Below, in pieces: positions 16,049-26,424 of a stretch of DNA of 64,000 bases. The notes under the pieces are model-generated. The model was not told where the DNA came from, made no database searches, and was given only the letters and a program-made list of their open reading frames with translations. The DNA comes from Lyngbya sp. CCAP 1446/10 (GTDB lineage Bacteria > Cyanobacteriota > Cyanobacteriia > Cyanobacteriales > Microcoleaceae): the NCBI RefSeq assembly GCF_026130175.1, contig NZ_JAIGNI010000002.1, forward strand, positions 124,001 through 188,000, read 5' to 3'. Each line of letters begins with the position of its first letter. Positions within the stretch are counted from its first letter, which is position 1. Position numbers and translations under genes: made by a program.

Positions 16049-19000
16049 TGGTGTTCTCCTTGCCTTTCGAGTCATACCTGCGATCGAGCCTGTCATTCAC
16101 TATAGAACGAACATCACGTAGTAAAGTATCGCAACTGTAGACTCCCTTGTGTAAAACCCGATCGACATAACCGTTGAGTTGCTGACTTTCTGCGGTAGTC
16201 AGGTCTTTAGCGGTAATTACGACGATCGGTATAGGATCTTCAGAATGCGACTTGCGAAGTTCAGCAATCAACTCAAAACCATCCATTTCTGGCAGCATCA
16301 AATCCAGCAAGATCAGGTGGGGGCGAGCAACCGCTAGCTGTTCAAGAGCAGTGCGTCCGCAGTCAGCTTCCGTCACAGCCCAGCCTTGTTTTTCTAGTAT
16401 GCGCCGCAGTATTTTGCGGGTGGCATCATCATCTTCCACAACTAATATCTGACAGGACAAACTGTGAGCCACAACGCCGTCCTTGTCGCGTCGGTACTTA
16501 TTCAACAAAGCAACCAGTCGTTTGCCGTCCACTGGTTTGGTGAGGTAGTCCGAAGCGCCCAATGCAAAGCCGAGGCTTTTGTTGCCCACAAAGGATAGCA
16601 GGATTACGGGAATTTCGGCAAGATCAGGATCTGCCTTCAGGGCGGAAAGCACCGCCCAGCCGTCCATTCCGGGCATGATCACGTCCAGGGTAATCGCGTC
16701 TGGCCGCAGTTGCTTAGCGAGCATGAGGGCTTCCTCGCCGCTACCGGCGACTTCTATGTGCAGTCCTTGGCGAGCCAGGGCACGCTTGATCAAATCCTGT
16801 GAAATAGGGTCGTCGTCAACTACCAGTACCGTGCCGACAGCAGGTGCATCTGCTACCCTAGTGCTGTCGCGGACTTGGTTGGCGATTTCCGGCTGTTTGA
16901 TGGCGCTGGGCAAGAGTACAGTGAAAGTGGTGCCTTCGCCCAAGGTGCTGCTTGCCTCAATGTTACCACCCATCATCTGACAGAAGCGCTGGCTGATAGC
17001 TAGTCCCAAACCGGTGCCACCATATTGCTTAGTAGTTGAGGCATCAGCTTGGGTGAAAGGTTGAAAAACTCGCTGCAATTGCTCTTGTGTCATGCCGATG
17101 CCGCTGTCGGTGACGCGGAAACTTAAAAATTCGGAGTTAGAAATTAAAATTTGGGCAGATTCCTCTTGATTTTTCATTCTTAATTGTTCATTGGTAATTC
17201 TTTCAACTCCGATCGCAATTTTCCCGTTTTTGGTAAACTTGGCAGCGTTGCTGAGCAGGTTCAGTAGCACTTGCCGGACTTTGGTCATATCGGCGTGCAT
17301 GGTGTCGAGGTTTTCTGGACAGTAAACTTCTACCGTGTTGCCGTTTTTTTCGACTAGCGACTTGGCCGTGGCGACAGCGCTTTCAATTAAGTTATAAATG
17401 TCGAAGTTTTCTAAGTAAAGATCCATTCGACCTGCTTCAATTTTAGATATATCTAGGATGTCATCGATCATCGACAGCAGGTGTTTGCCGGCGGTGCGGA
17501 TTTTTTCGAGGTCTGAGACGAAGGTTGGATCGCCAGAGTCTTCGGCTTCTTCTTGAAGCATTTCGCTATAGCCGATAATGGCATTGAGGGGCGTGCGCAA
17601 TTCGTGACTCATGTTGGCGAGAAATGTGCTTTTTGCCCGGTTGGCTGATTCTGCTACTTCTAGGGCCGATTGCATGGCGGATTCTGCAAGTTTGCGATGG
17701 GTGATGTCAATGACTGTGCCTTCATAGTACAAAACCCTGCCACTTTCGTCACAGATGCTGCGGGCGTTTTCGGAAATCCAGATCGTGCTGCCGTCTCGGC
17801 GGTATATTTGGGATTCAAATTTTGAAATTTGGTGGTGCGCGGCTAATTGGGCTACAAACTCCGCCCGTCGGTTGGGGTCAACGTAAAGTTGGCGGTTGAG
17901 GTTTGCGAGTTCGGCGAGCAGTTGAGCGACTGTTTCGTAGCCGTAAATTCCGGCTAGTGCAGGGTTGGCGCTGAGGTAACATCCGTCTGGGGCGGTCTGG
18001 AATATGCCTTCGACTGCGTTTTCAAAGATGCTGCGGTATTTGGTTTCGGCTTGTCTTAAAACTGTTGCTGCGCGGTGGCGTTCTAGGACATTGGCGAGCA
18101 TTTCTCCTACCATTTTTAGAGGAGTGGATATTTCGGTCGATCGATCGACTGCGGGTTTGCAACTGTCTAATCCGAGAAATCCTACTAAATTTTTACCGCA
18201 CATTAGCGGAATAATGATTAGCGATCGCGGATTTTCTTGCGGTTTTTTTAATTTAGTTTTTCGGGAATGTGCGATCGCTGTTTGGGATGAGGAATCAGTC
18301 AGGAATTCTGCTGAATTTTTGCCTGTCAACCGGGCAATTTCGGCTTGGACTCCGGGCGGAAGTTCGCTGATTTCTCTGATGTGCAGGCATTCGGCGCGAT
18401 CGAGCTTTTCTGCAATCCAAGGAATTTGTGCGATGTCTATTTCTTTGTCGGTGCTATCTGTTATTAACGCAATGCCGTCGCAGCAACACTCGTAGGTTTT
18501 GTGGGCGCGAGTTTTGTCGAAAGATAACAGGTAGATGTAACTGCGATCAAAGCCGCTGAACTGGGTGATTGCTTCGAGAGTGCGATCGATGCCTTTGTCT
18601 ATTTCCGATCCGAGCTGGCCGATCAAATCGGTTGACAAACTGACAATCAACCCATCGAATTCTACTCGATTCTGCAAAGATTGTGTTACTTTTTGGCGAT
18701 CGGTAACGTCTCGAAAGCTCCAGACTCTGCCGACTATGTTCGCTCCGACTTTTGATGGCAATGAATTAAATTCGATAAATCTTCCGTCTTTGAATTCTAA
18801 TATTTCGCTGATTTTAGTATCTGGATCTGCCGACACTTCGATCGCCTTTTGGATAAATGCTTGGGGGTCTTTTAATGGTTCTCTGGCGAAGGAGAATCCT
18901 GTGGCGATGTTGTTTTTGATTGAGCTTGTGGGCGATCGGCTCAACTTTCCTGCTGCTTCAGACCAACCCCACATTTCGACAAATCTCTGATTATAATGGC

Positions 19001-19691
19001 ATACATTACCGTTGTTGTCAACCGCGAGAATTCCAGCATCGGTAGATTCTAGAACTGCTGGCAGCATCGAGAGTGATCCTTGGTGTTCTTTCATCTCAAA
19101 AAACACCAAAACTGATATTTCGCTCCCATCAATTGCGGGATTGAAAAAATAGGAAACTGGTAAGATTTTGCCATCGCGACAGAGAAACTCGTCGTCCCAA
19201 TTGCTGCAAGGTTGACGGTGGGCGATCGCCTGTTGTAAAGATAGTGTAGGTGCGATCGCCCCATCTGCACTTTTGCTTCGTTTCTGTTTCCGATCCGTCA
19301 AAACTGGGGATTTCTTGCCTTGCTGTTGCTGACTGGCGATGCGCTCTAGCAGCGCCACGCCTGTAAGTTCCGACTCTCGCCACCCCAGCAAGCGCTCAGC
19401 CTCTGGATTCACCGAGATCACCAACCCGTTGCCGTCTAGGATACACAATCCCGCCCCTAAAGTGTTGACAGTGGATCGCAGGCGATCGAATTCTGAAGCT
19501 GTTGGAGAATCTTGAGGGGATTGGGGCGAGGATGTCAAATCCTGTAGCGCCAGCGGTTGCTGCTGACTTGGAGCGCCATCGTAGCTACAACTTACCTGCT
19601 CTAAGAATAGCTGCCACTGCTCGGCAGTGGGAGGGGGGGACTCGCCGGCTAAACCGAGCTGTTCGAGTTGGCGCTGGAGGTGGGGATGCAT
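16041..19691 (-). CDS. Hybrid histidine kinase: PAS-PAS-GAF-PAS-HisKA-HATPase-REC-REC
   Basis: 1216 aa, cytosolic (no membrane segment). PAS domains lie at about residues 65-190 and 213-330, a GAF domain at ~345-545, and PAS/PAC at ~552-680. HisKA contains the phospho-His in [16 protein letters not shown] (~residue 696). HATPase follows at ~800-920 with N-box [11 protein letters not shown] and G-boxes DSGIGM and GGTGLGLAI. Two receiver domains come next (TLDVIMPGMDG and LLDLMLPEMDG). Three sensory modules suggest integration of several signals, perhaps bilin or redox through GAF, though no chromophore Cys was assigned. Its 3' end overlaps the next gene, making a three-gene operon that ends in a nucleotide cyclase. 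Confidence 0.95.
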   Translation of the reverse strand: MHPHLQRQLEQLGLAGESPPPTAEQWQLFLEQVSCSYDGAPSQQQPLALQDLTSSPQSPQDSPTASEFDRLRSTVNTLGAGLCILDGNGLVISVNPEAERLLGWRESELTGVALLERIASQQQQGKKSPVLTDRKQKRSKSADGAIAPTLSLQQAIAHRQPCSNWDDEFLCRDGKILPVSYFFNPAIDGSEISVLVFFEMKEHQGSLSMLPAVLESTDAGILAVDNNGNVCHYNQRFVEMWGWSEAAGKLSRSPTSSIKNNIATGFSFAREPLKDPQAFIQKAIEVSADPDTKISEILEFKDGRFIEFNSLPSKVGANIVGRVWSFRDVTDRQKVTQSLQNRVEFDGLIVSLSTDLIGQLGSEIDKGIDRTLEAITQFSGFDRSYIYLLSFDKTRAHKTYECCCDGIALITDSTDKEIDIAQIPWIAEKLDRAECLHIREISELPPGVQAEIARLTGKNSAEFLTDSSSQTAIAHSRKTKLKKPQENPRSLIIIPLMCGKNLVGFLGLDSCKPAVDRSTEISTPLKMVGEMLANVLERHRAATVLRQAETKYRSIFENAVEGIFQTAPDGCYLSANPALAGIYGYETVAQLLAELANLNRQLYVDPNRRAEFVAQLAAHHQISKFESQIYRRDGSTIWISENARSICDESGRVLYYEGTVIDITHRKLAESAMQSALEVAESANRAKSTFLANMSHELRTPLNAIIGYSEMLQEEAEDSGDPTFVSDLEKIRTAGKHLLSMIDDILDISKIEAGRMDLYLENFDIYNLIESAVATAKSLVEKNGNTVEVYCPENLDTMHADMTKVRQVLLNLLSNAAKFTKNGKIAIGVERITNEQLRMKNQEESAQILISNSEFLSFRVTDSGIGMTQEQLQRVFQPFTQADASTTKQYGGTGLGLAISQRFCQMMGGNIEASSTLGEGTTFTVLLPSAIKQPEIANQVRDSTRVADAPAVGTVLVVDDDPISQDLIKRALARQGLHIEVAGSGEEALMLAKQLRPDAITLDVIMPGMDGWAVLSALKADPDLAEIPVILLSFVGNKSLGFALGASDYLTKPVDGKRLVALLNKYRRDKDGVVAHSLSCQILVVEDDDATRKILRRILEKQGWAVTEADCGRTALEQLAVARPHLILLDLMLPEMDGFELIAELRKSHSEDPIPIVVITAKDLTTAESQQLNGYVDRVLHKGVYSCDTLLRDVRSIVNDRLDRRYDSKGKENTNG

Positions 19692-20227
19692 AATTTCTGG
19701 CGCTGGGAAGGCAACTTTTTACAGTATATCTTTTAAATTAATAGTATATATACGCAGGTAGATATTTAGTGAACAGGTAGGCGATCGAACTCTATCACAA
19801 ATTTTATGGATCAGGCGATCTGGAGCATTTCTATCCAAAATATTTAAAAATGTGCTACTTCTATTTATAACAAAATCCCGGAACAAGAATCAATAAAAAT
19901 GACAATCTTAGCAATTCATAACATCCTAGCCCTCTTGACGGTTGCTGTATTATCAAATAAATTTAGATTGTTAACAAGCCAATCATCGGAATATCGAATT
20001 CACTCAAAAAATGTATCATCAGAGCAAGTTAAATGACGCTAAAAAAAATCATTCTGCACCACAACTCGCTTTTGGGGATAGCTAGATTTAAGTGAAAAAA
20101 CTGGGTTGATGGATCGAGAGTATTTCGGGTATGATAAAATGATTGGAGTTTTTTAGCTGGTAGCGAAAGAATTAGCAAATTGCGGAAGCTAATAAAATTG
20201 GCAGACACCGACTACTCACAAAAATTA
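19692..20227. other. AT-rich spacer without a recognised gene
   Basis: 536 bp between two minus-strand kinase genes. It would hold the promoter of the hybrid-kinase operon and the 3' end region of the MASE1 kinase. No open frame of note, RNA gene or clear repeat is seen. Confidence 0.4.
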
Positions 20228-22741
20228 TTATTGATCAGATTTTTCTAGGAAGAACGAAGTTTCGACCAGCATAGCTGGCAGTCGAATTGTAAAAATAGAA
20301 CCTTTCTCCAACTCGCTGAATGCGGTAATGTCTCCGCCCATCATTTCGCAGAATTTCTTAGTAATTGTCAGCCCTAAACCAGTGCCACCATACTTCTTAG
20401 TAGTTGAGGAATCGGCTTGGGTGAAAGGATCGAAGATTTTGGCTAACTGTTCGGAACTCATGCCAATGCCGTTATCTTTGACTGTAAAAACAATCCGATC
20501 TTGAGAGGAAGATAAGGAAGAGGAGCTATTTTCAGATGGGCTAATTCCTCTATAGGCTCCAATTTTTTTGCGTCTCTGGGCAGTCTCGGCGGGGGTTTCG
20601 GCACAGCGGGTAATGCTGAAAGTAATCGCGCCCGATGAGGTAAACTTCAAGGCATTGCTGAGGAGGTTGAGCAGGGACTGGCGGAGTTTAGTTAAGTCGT
20701 TCTGCATCGAGCCAATATCCTCAGGGCATTGTATTTCTAAGATATTGCTATTTTTGTCTGCCATCGGCGCGATCATGGCGACTACTTCTTCAACCAGATT
20801 TAAAATGGTGAAGGTTTCGATGTGCAAGTCGATGCGGCCTGCTTCAATTTTAGAGAAGTCGAGAATATCTTGAATTAGCGCTAGTAAGTGCTGGCCCGCC
20901 GTGCTAATTCTTTGGAGGTCGTCGATGAACTCTTCGGCACCAATATCTCGCGCGTCTTCTTGCAGGAGCTCGCTGTAGCCGATGATGGCGTTGAGGGGAG
21001 TTCTGAGTTCGTGACTCATATTGGCGAGAAAAATGCTTTTCGATCGATTTGCAGCTTCGGCGGCTTCTTTTCCCCGCCGGAATTCTTCGGAACGCAAGCG
21101 TTCGGTGATGTCGCTAGTCATGATTAAAACGCACTGACTGCTGCCGAGGTCGATGAGTTCTAGAGAGAGCAGCCAGTCGCGCAATTCGCCGGCTTTGGTG
21201 CGAATTTTGATTTCTTGGTTGCCGATCGAATTTTGTTCCTGCAACATCTGGGCAAGCCGCCGCCCGTCTTCTGAATTGACCCACATTCCTAATTCGTTGG
21301 CGGTGCGACCGATAAATTCGTGCTGCCGCCAGCCTAATGAGCGCAAAAAGCTTTCGTTGGCATCGAGGAAGCGTCCGTCTGTGAGGGTGCAGATGCTGAT
21401 GCCGACTGGGGAGGCGTGAAAAGCCTTGGAAAATCTTTCTTCTGAAGAACGCAGGGCGACTTCGGCCCGCTTTCTGTCTGTGATGTCTTGGACGGTGCTG
21501 GTGATGTAGAGGGAGTTGACTGCTGCTTGTTCGCAGACTGTGCGGTTGCTGCCGTCGGGGAGTAGGAGCCTGTAATCGATGGTGTAAGGCTGTTGCTGAA
21601 ATAAAGCGGCTTCGATCGAGCTTTTGACCAATTCTCTGTCTTCGGGGTGCACGTATTTCAAGAAGGCTTCGAGGCTGGGTTCAAAAGTTCCCGGTTGCTG
21701 TCCCAGGATGCGATAAATTTCCTCTGACCACCGCAAATGCTGGCTGTTGCGGTCTAAGTCCCAGTTTCCTAGCTGGGCGATGCGCTGGGCGTTGGCGAGG
21801 CTGGCTTCGCTGGCGCGCAGCGAGGCTTCTGCTTGGTTGCGTTCGGCGACGGTGGCGGCCAAGACTAAGCCTGTGACGGCGATGACGGCGATGAAGGCTT
21901 GCAGGGATAACAGTGCTTGGGGGATGCTGCTGGCGTGTTTGAAAAAGGGGCCGCTGCTTCTGGCTATGCCCCAGATGGCGAAGCCGCAGAGGATGAAGTT
22001 GGAGAGGGCCGTGTAGCGCTGGCCGAATCGAAAGGCAGCCCAAACTACTAGGGGAAATGGTAAGTATTCCAGGGGGTAGCGGGCGTAGGCGGCGCGGGTG
22101 CGGGAGCAGAAGACGAGCCAGCCGATTGCTAGCAACAGCAACAGCCAAATCGCTCGTTCAGCTATCTGTTTGGGATTAGTTGGGACTTTGGGCAATTTGC
22201 GCCAGGTCAGCAGCAGCGGGGCGACGAGCAAAATTCCCATCGCGTCTCCTACCCACCAAGTCCCCCAAATTGTGCCAAAATTGCTCCACTTAGATAAACC
22301 AGTCAGGCACACGATGATGCTGCCGATGGTGGAGTTGATCAGGGTAGATGCGAAGGCTGCTAGTCCGACTATTCCTAAAACGTCTTTGAGCCGATCGAGT
22401 CCGGCGCTAAAGTTAATTCGCTGTAGCAGATAAGTTCCCGTCCACGCTTGCAAGGTTCTGGCGCCCGCTGAGATCAATGCCGTGGCGATGTTGGTCGACG
22501 GTGCGCTCATGCTGAACAGGAAGCCTCCGATCGCAATTCCCGGCCACAGTTGCCGCCCGAACAGCAGCAGGGCGACTTGGGCAATTCCTGCTGCTGGCCA
22601 CATGGGGTAGATTTCCGAACTCAGGGTGAGGGTGGAAATTGCGAATTGTGATGCCAAATAGTAGATTAGGGCGATCGCCCCTACTGCGAGGAAGTACCGC
22701 CAGGAATGTCCTTTGATGGCGTTAAGGAACTTTTTCTGCAT
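20228..22741 (-). CDS. MASE1-PAS-PAS histidine kinase
   Basis: 837 aa. The N-terminal ~300 residues form a MASE1-type integral membrane sensor with about eight hydrophobic helices, including the [15 protein letters not shown] and [18 protein letters not shown] signatures. Two PAS domains follow (~312-425, ~435-555). HisKA has [20 protein letters not shown] (~residues 575-595) and HATPase has [11 protein letters not shown] and GGTGLGLTI. No receiver domain is attached, so a separate response regulator is expected. A Ser-rich insert ([13 protein letters not shown]) lies in the HATPase domain before the first G-box. It is monocistronic. Confidence 0.94.
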   Translation of the reverse strand: MQKKFLNAIKGHSWRYFLAVGAIALIYYLASQFAISTLTLSSEIYPMWPAAGIAQVALLLFGRQLWPGIAIGGFLFSMSAPSTNIATALISAGARTLQAWTGTYLLQRINFSAGLDRLKDVLGIVGLAAFASTLINSTIGSIIVCLTGLSKWSNFGTIWGTWWVGDAMGILLVAPLLLTWRKLPKVPTNPKQIAERAIWLLLLLAIGWLVFCSRTRAAYARYPLEYLPFPLVVWAAFRFGQRYTALSNFILCGFAIWGIARSSGPFFKHASSIPQALLSLQAFIAVIAVTGLVLAATVAERNQAEASLRASEASLANAQRIAQLGNWDLDRNSQHLRWSEEIYRILGQQPGTFEPSLEAFLKYVHPEDRELVKSSIEAALFQQQPYTIDYRLLLPDGSNRTVCEQAAVNSLYITSTVQDITDRKRAEVALRSSEERFSKAFHASPVGISICTLTDGRFLDANESFLRSLGWRQHEFIGRTANELGMWVNSEDGRRLAQMLQEQNSIGNQEIKIRTKAGELRDWLLSLELIDLGSSQCVLIMTSDITERLRSEEFRRGKEAAEAANRSKSIFLANMSHELRTPLNAIIGYSELLQEDARDIGAEEFIDDLQRISTAGQHLLALIQDILDFSKIEAGRIDLHIETFTILNLVEEVVAMIAPMADKNSNILEIQCPEDIGSMQNDLTKLRQSLLNLLSNALKFTSSGAITFSITRCAETPAETAQRRKKIGAYRGISPSENSSSSLSSSQDRIVFTVKDNGIGMSSEQLAKIFDPFTQADSSTTKKYGGTGLGLTITKKFCEMMGGDITAFSELEKGSIFTIRLPAMLVETSFFLEKSDQ

Positions 22742-22910
22742 TGTCGTTTGGGGAAAAGGTTAACGGTTGTTGGGGTCTCAGTAGGTGGCACGGGACGGGC
22801 ACAGGGTAGGGAAAATCCTTCTATTAGGTGATCGTAGGTCATGGGTGGTAGGTAGGGGGAGAATCTGTTGAGATCTAGCCTTTCGAGCTCTCATATTAGG
22901 TACGCGAACG

Positions 22911-22940
22911 GCATAGGGCATAGGGCATAGGGCATAGGGC
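22911..22940. repeat. GCATAGG heptamer tandem repeat
   Basis: The 7-mer GCATAGG is repeated about four times without interruption, between the MASE1 kinase start and a HIP1-containing stretch. Confidence 0.85.
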
Positions 22941-23201
22941 TATCCTCACTTTTTTTGAGAACCGATATAACTTTTTGTGGAGCGGTTGAGGGTTCGGTTT
23001 TTTTGCTGTGCGATCGCATCTGGGTATAAATTTCGGGAGCATCCCTTTTTTGCTAATATATCGGTGATGGCTCAGCATTCGGTGGGTTAATTTTTGGTTT
23101 TTGTTAAAGATTTATGACCGAGCCACTGCGGGTGTCTTTTCGTGTCGGGCGATCGCAACTCAATTCATCCTAACATTTTGCACCATTCTCAATAATATAG
23201 C

Positions 23202-23284
23202 AGAAGGAAGAAGGAAGAAGGAAGAAGGAAGAAGGAAGAAGAAAGAAGAAAGAAGGAAGAAGGAAGAAGGAAGAAGGAAGAAGT
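23202..23284. repeat. GAAGAAG/GAAGGAA purine heptamer tandem repeat
   Basis: About 80 bases of all-purine period-7 repeat (AAGGAAG with AAGAAAG variants). The strand asymmetry (A/G on the plus strand) could allow triplex or slipped structures. It yields a low-complexity Arg/Lys/Glu frame that is not a gene. Confidence 0.85.
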
Positions 23285-23596
23285 AATATAATAACTCATG
23301 TTTCCGAAATTAAGAACGTCTTCACTGTCTGGGCGGTTGCTATACCAAATAAACCGATAACAGCGAAGCTAAATCTCAGATTTTAGGTAAGTTAGTGGCA
23401 AGAAACCCGGTTTCTGACTAGAAGTGCAGGCGGGAATGATTTTCATGAGATTTTCAACCAATTAATCGAGTTTTCAAGTCTTTCCTCGAATACAGTGAAA
23501 GCGGAGAATTTACATCAAAAAAACATTCTCTATTTCCCTTTGATTGTTGCAATAGAGTGATTCTCGAATTTCGTGAATAATCGCCATTTCTCTTGC

Positions 23597-23645
23597 CAAT
23601 GAACAATGACCAATGACCAATGACCAATGACCACTGACCACTGAC
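23597..23645. repeat. TGACCAA heptamer tandem repeat
   Basis: About six copies of TGACCAA with terminal TGACCAC variants, immediately downstream of the ABC binding-protein stop. Same family as 14527-14618. Confidence 0.85.
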
Positions 23646-23656
23646 AAATCTGTACC

Positions 23657-24973
23657 TCACTTTGCAATATCTAAAGTTAGTGTCAAACGCTCTTGAGCTT
23701 CTTTAAGAGCGTCTTGGGGATTGCGGCCGAGAAGAGTTGCTTCTATGGCGCGGCCAAGGTTTTCTGACACGCGAGAGTAACCTGAGATGATTGGGCGCGA
23801 TCGGGCTGATTTCATTTGTGCTAAAAATACTCCCAAAACAGGGTTTTTTTCGACAAAACTTAGATAAGCTTTGCTCTCTCTTGATTTTAAGTTAATTGGC
23901 AAGTAACCGGTTCCCAACGCCCAGGCTGTTTGGAATTCTTCGCCAAGAACGTATTCTAAGAATTCAAGGGCTGCTTTCTCGTGTTCTGGCGAGGTTTTCA
24001 TTAAAAATAAGTTTTCACCACCAACAACGGTTGCGGGGCGTTTGAGGGCGGGTATAGGCATCACTGCGTAGTCGATCGCGCTTTGCTGCAATTGTGTTAG
24101 AGTCCACGGCCCGGTGATTTGCATTGCAACTTTGCCGGCGATGAAGTTGTCGAGTTCGTAACCGCGTTCGGGTGCTGACAGTATTCCTGAACCTTCTGTT
24201 AATAAGTCCTTCCACAATTCCAAGGCCGCGAGAGAACCGGGATTGTCAATTTGGGGTACAGGAGTTTGAGGTGTTTGGCCCAAGAGTTCGCCGCCGGCGC
24301 TGAACATGAATGGCAGCCAAGTAAAAACTGTCCATTCTCCTTGGCCTAGGGGGAGCACTATACCGTGTTGATCTGTGCGTCCGTCTCCGTTGGTGTCCTT
24401 GGTGAGCGATCGGGCTGCTTGCTTTAATTGCGCCCAATTGTGCGGCACTTCTTTGATTCCTGCTGCGGCAAATAAGCTGGGACGGTAAAATATTCCTGTA
24501 TTGTTGGTGGCTAGGGGAATTGACCAAGTGTGTCCGCCGAGTTCCATTGACTCGAACAGTGACGGATCGATTTCGGCTTTGATGGGGGATTTGTCGAGCC
24601 AGGTTTCTAGGGGTTTAAGTGCTTGCAGTTCTGCTAGTTTACCGGCCATTGTGGGAGTATTCCACAGCAAATCTGGCGGTGCATTTCCGACAATTGATGT
24701 GAGGATTTTTGGCAGTTGTTGGTCGGGTTGACCGATGTAAATTTGTTCTACTTGGATGTGGGGATGTGTTTGGTTGAATTTGTCCGTGAGAGTTTTAAAT
24801 ACGTCCCGATTTTGCGGGGGATTGATGCCGTGCCATAGTGTGAGTTTAATTCGATCGCTGTTTTTTGAAGTGTTTTGGCAGCCACTTAATATGAGTAAAT
24901 TTAAGGCCAGAAAAAGGCAGCAAATTAGTTTAAATTGCATTTTAATTGTTTGGGATATTTTGGATATAATCAT
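23657..24973 (-). CDS. ABC transporter extracellular solute-binding lipoprotein (sugar type)
   Basis: 438 aa of the bacterial extracellular solute-binding family 1. The N-terminus is a lipoprotein signal with lipobox LLILSGC (Cys32). The mature protein starts with LTLWHGINPPQNRDVFKTLT, typical of sugar (maltose/glycerol-phosphate type) binding proteins. DLLWNTPTMAGKLAEL, NNTGIFYRPSLFAAAGI, VFTWLPFMFSAGGELL and MQITGPWTL are further family landmarks. An alternative start at Met12 would leave the signal peptide intact. No permease or ATPase gene lies beside it, so it must work with components encoded elsewhere. The ligand cannot be told from the sequence. Confidence 0.92.
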   Translation of the reverse strand: MIISKISQTIKMQFKLICCLFLALNLLILSGCQNTSKNSDRIKLTLWHGINPPQNRDVFKTLTDKFNQTHPHIQVEQIYIGQPDQQLPKILTSIVGNAPPDLLWNTPTMAGKLAELQALKPLETWLDKSPIKAEIDPSLFESMELGGHTWSIPLATNNTGIFYRPSLFAAAGIKEVPHNWAQLKQAARSLTKDTNGDGRTDQHGIVLPLGQGEWTVFTWLPFMFSAGGELLGQTPQTPVPQIDNPGSLAALELWKDLLTEGSGILSAPERGYELDNFIAGKVAMQITGPWTLTQLQQSAIDYAVMPIPALKRPATVVGGENLFLMKTSPEHEKAALEFLEYVLGEEFQTAWALGTGYLPINLKSRESKAYLSFVEKNPVLGVFLAQMKSARSRPIISGYSRVSENLGRAIEATLLGRNPQDALKEAQERLTLTLDIAK

Positions 24974-25359
24974 TTTTTAGTTGCCTTCAGGGAGGAAGAT
25001 TTTTTTAACCGCAGATGAACGCGGATGGACGCGGATGGTTAGAGGTTGTTCAACTATTGACAGTTATACCATTTTTCTAAAGATTTGCTATAGATGAATT
25101 GCGAATCCCCCCCTTAATAAGGGGGGGTTGGGGGGGTAAAATCTAGCGCTACTTTATGAAATTGGTATTAACAGATGAGGGCGACTTCTAACTGGAAAGC
25201 AGAGGATGATCGTAATCAATAGTTTTCTTTTAATTTCTCCCTAACAGGAAGAGGCTTTAAACTAATTCTTTCTGGTGCAATCAAAGTTTGCGTCATTCCT
25301 GGATAATTATTTATTTTCCAACTACAATCGGTACATAGTTATTATTTTGGTGACTCGCC
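24974..25359. other. Spacer with dispersed repeats
   Basis: Contains an ACCGCAGATGAACGCGGATGGACGCGGAT repeat-like string (25007-25036, in two GCGGATG units) and the palindromic element at 25064-25170. The rest is AT-rich and should hold the divergent promoters for the flanking genes. No gene is seen. Confidence 0.5.
25064..25170. repeat. MITE-like palindromic element with CCCCCCCTTAATAAGGGGGGG core
   Basis: Outer arms TTATACCATTT and AAATTGGTATTA are inverted. The core has seven C, TTAATAA, then seven G (25107-25127), followed by TTGGGGGGGT. The same architecture recurs at 36524-36670, and the G/C core recurs at 55605-55690 and 63516-63634. Confidence 0.65.
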
Positions 25360-25992
25360 ATGAATAATGCCCTGCCAGATCCCGGACACAATAACCCGCA
25401 ATCTCAACTCAATGATTTTCTGCAATCTTTAGACACCGAAAAGCCGCAGACGGTGCAACATTCAGACCTAAACTTAACACCAAATCATTTACCGGACTAT
25501 TCTAAGCAGCCTAATTTTATCCAGACTAACCAACCAGACATTGTACCAGATTTCTTTCAAGCTGCACAAGCAGACAGTAACCAAAACCATGACTCGCATC
25601 AAACATCAAGCCTAGATTCCCATCATCAACAAGTTTGGACAGTCAACTCTTCGTATATAACTGTTCCTGGGGGCGATCGTACCATGAACGGCCCCCACAT
25701 TGACATCCGGGATAACGGTCACATTTATCTGCATCAGCTAAACGGTCACACCGTTGATGTCGGTGATGTTCGAGGCCATGCCATGTATAATTCATCTGGG
25801 TGGGAAGTGGGTTACTTCAAAGACAATGGAGAAGTCTATAAATATAATTATCACTCAGGGGATAATTTTATATGTAAAATAGAGAACGGTCACATTTATA
25901 ATGTAGACCATCAAGAAATAGGACGCGCTGATACTAATTTGGAAGGTGCAGCCCACCTGTTATTTGTAGTAGGAGGAGGCGCCAAAACTTAA
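25360..25992 (+). CDS. Hypothetical protein, 210 aa
   Basis: The first ~90 residues are low-complexity and rich in Asn, Gln, Asp, His and Pro, without a signal peptide. The second half (from ~92) has short beta-like repeats: NGHIYLHQLNGHTVDVGDVR, NSSGWEVGYFKDNGEVYKYN, NGHIYNVDHQEIGRAD. These look like a four-to-five-strand small beta domain built from NGxIYxxxxxxxG units. I recognise no family. The ATG follows GTGACTCGCC without a strong ribosome site. A low-complexity head followed by a compact beta tail suggests a secreted or surface-binding protein, but this is guesswork. Confidence 0.6.
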   Translation: MNNALPDPGHNNPQSQLNDFLQSLDTEKPQTVQHSDLNLTPNHLPDYSKQPNFIQTNQPDIVPDFFQAAQADSNQNHDSHQTSSLDSHHQQVWTVNSSYITVPGGDRTMNGPHIDIRDNGHIYLHQLNGHTVDVGDVRGHAMYNSSGWEVGYFKDNGEVYKYNYHSGDNFICKIENGHIYNVDHQEIGRADTNLEGAAHLLFVVGGGAKT

Positions 25993-26019
25993 TTGATGAA
26001 TTCTGGGTACGCGGGGGCT

Positions 26020-26175
26020 GAGAAACCGGGTTTTTTCCCAAATATCTGGTTATCACCCCAGGATTTACCAAAAACCCGGTTTCTGTCGGGTAGACGAGAG
26101 GGTGAGAAACCGGGTTTTTTCCCAAATACTTAATTCTCAACCAAAAACTCCCGAAAAACCCGGTTTCTTGGAGAC
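26020..26175. repeat. Cluster of AAACCGGGTTT palindromic repeats
   Basis: Four copies of GAAACCGGGTTTTTTCCCAAAT or its reverse (AAAAACCCGGTTTCT) lie in alternating orientation. They can form nested hairpins between the 210-aa gene and the PemI-like gene. The same motif occurs singly at 3642, 4657, 23400, 31448, 31500 and 53690. Confidence 0.7.
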
Positions 26176-26238
26176 AAAGAGGAAATCAAAAGGATCGATA
26201 TATAATGGTAACATACCTTTGTCGAGGCATAGTTAACT

Positions 26239-26424
26239 ATGAGCGTTAGTTTAAGTATTGCAGAAATCAAAGAAATTATTGGACAGCTACCAGTTTCAGT
26301 ATTACAAGACTTACTACAGCAAATCCAAGAACAAATAGAAACTGAGAAATTCATGCAGCTAGCCGAAAGTGGTTTCTCTGAGTGGTACGATCCAGAGGAG
26401 GATATTTATGAGTCAAAAACCTAA
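26239..26424 (+). CDS. Small PemI/MazE-type antitoxin candidate
   Basis: 61 aa, mostly helical: MSVSLSIAEIKEIIGQLPVS, then LQDLLQQIQEQIETEKF and an acidic tail SEWYDPEEDIYESKT. It sits directly before a PemK-like toxin whose ATG overlaps its last codons (26408-26424). Small acidic-tailed proteins in this position are usual antitoxin partners of PemK/MazF toxins in cyanobacteria. No DNA-binding domain of the AbrB type is evident, so assignment rests largely on position and size. Confidence 0.7.
   Translation: MSVSLSIAEIKEIIGQLPVSVLQDLLQQIQEQIETEKFMQLAESGFSEWYDPEEDIYESKT

Larger units (their letters stand above)
22742..23656. other. Long spacer rich in heptamer repeats
   Basis: This 915-bp spacer contains three simple-repeat blocks (annotated separately at 22911-22940, 23202-23284 and 23597-23645), a copy of the AGAAACCCGGTTTCT palindrome near 23400-23416, and a HIP1 site. 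No supported gene is present; the frame at 23101-23286 is only the translation of the GAAGAAG repeat. Confidence 0.6.

Noticed and set aside
23101-23286. 61-aa Arg/Lys/Glu-rich frame
   Set aside because: It is the translation of the purine heptamer repeat.
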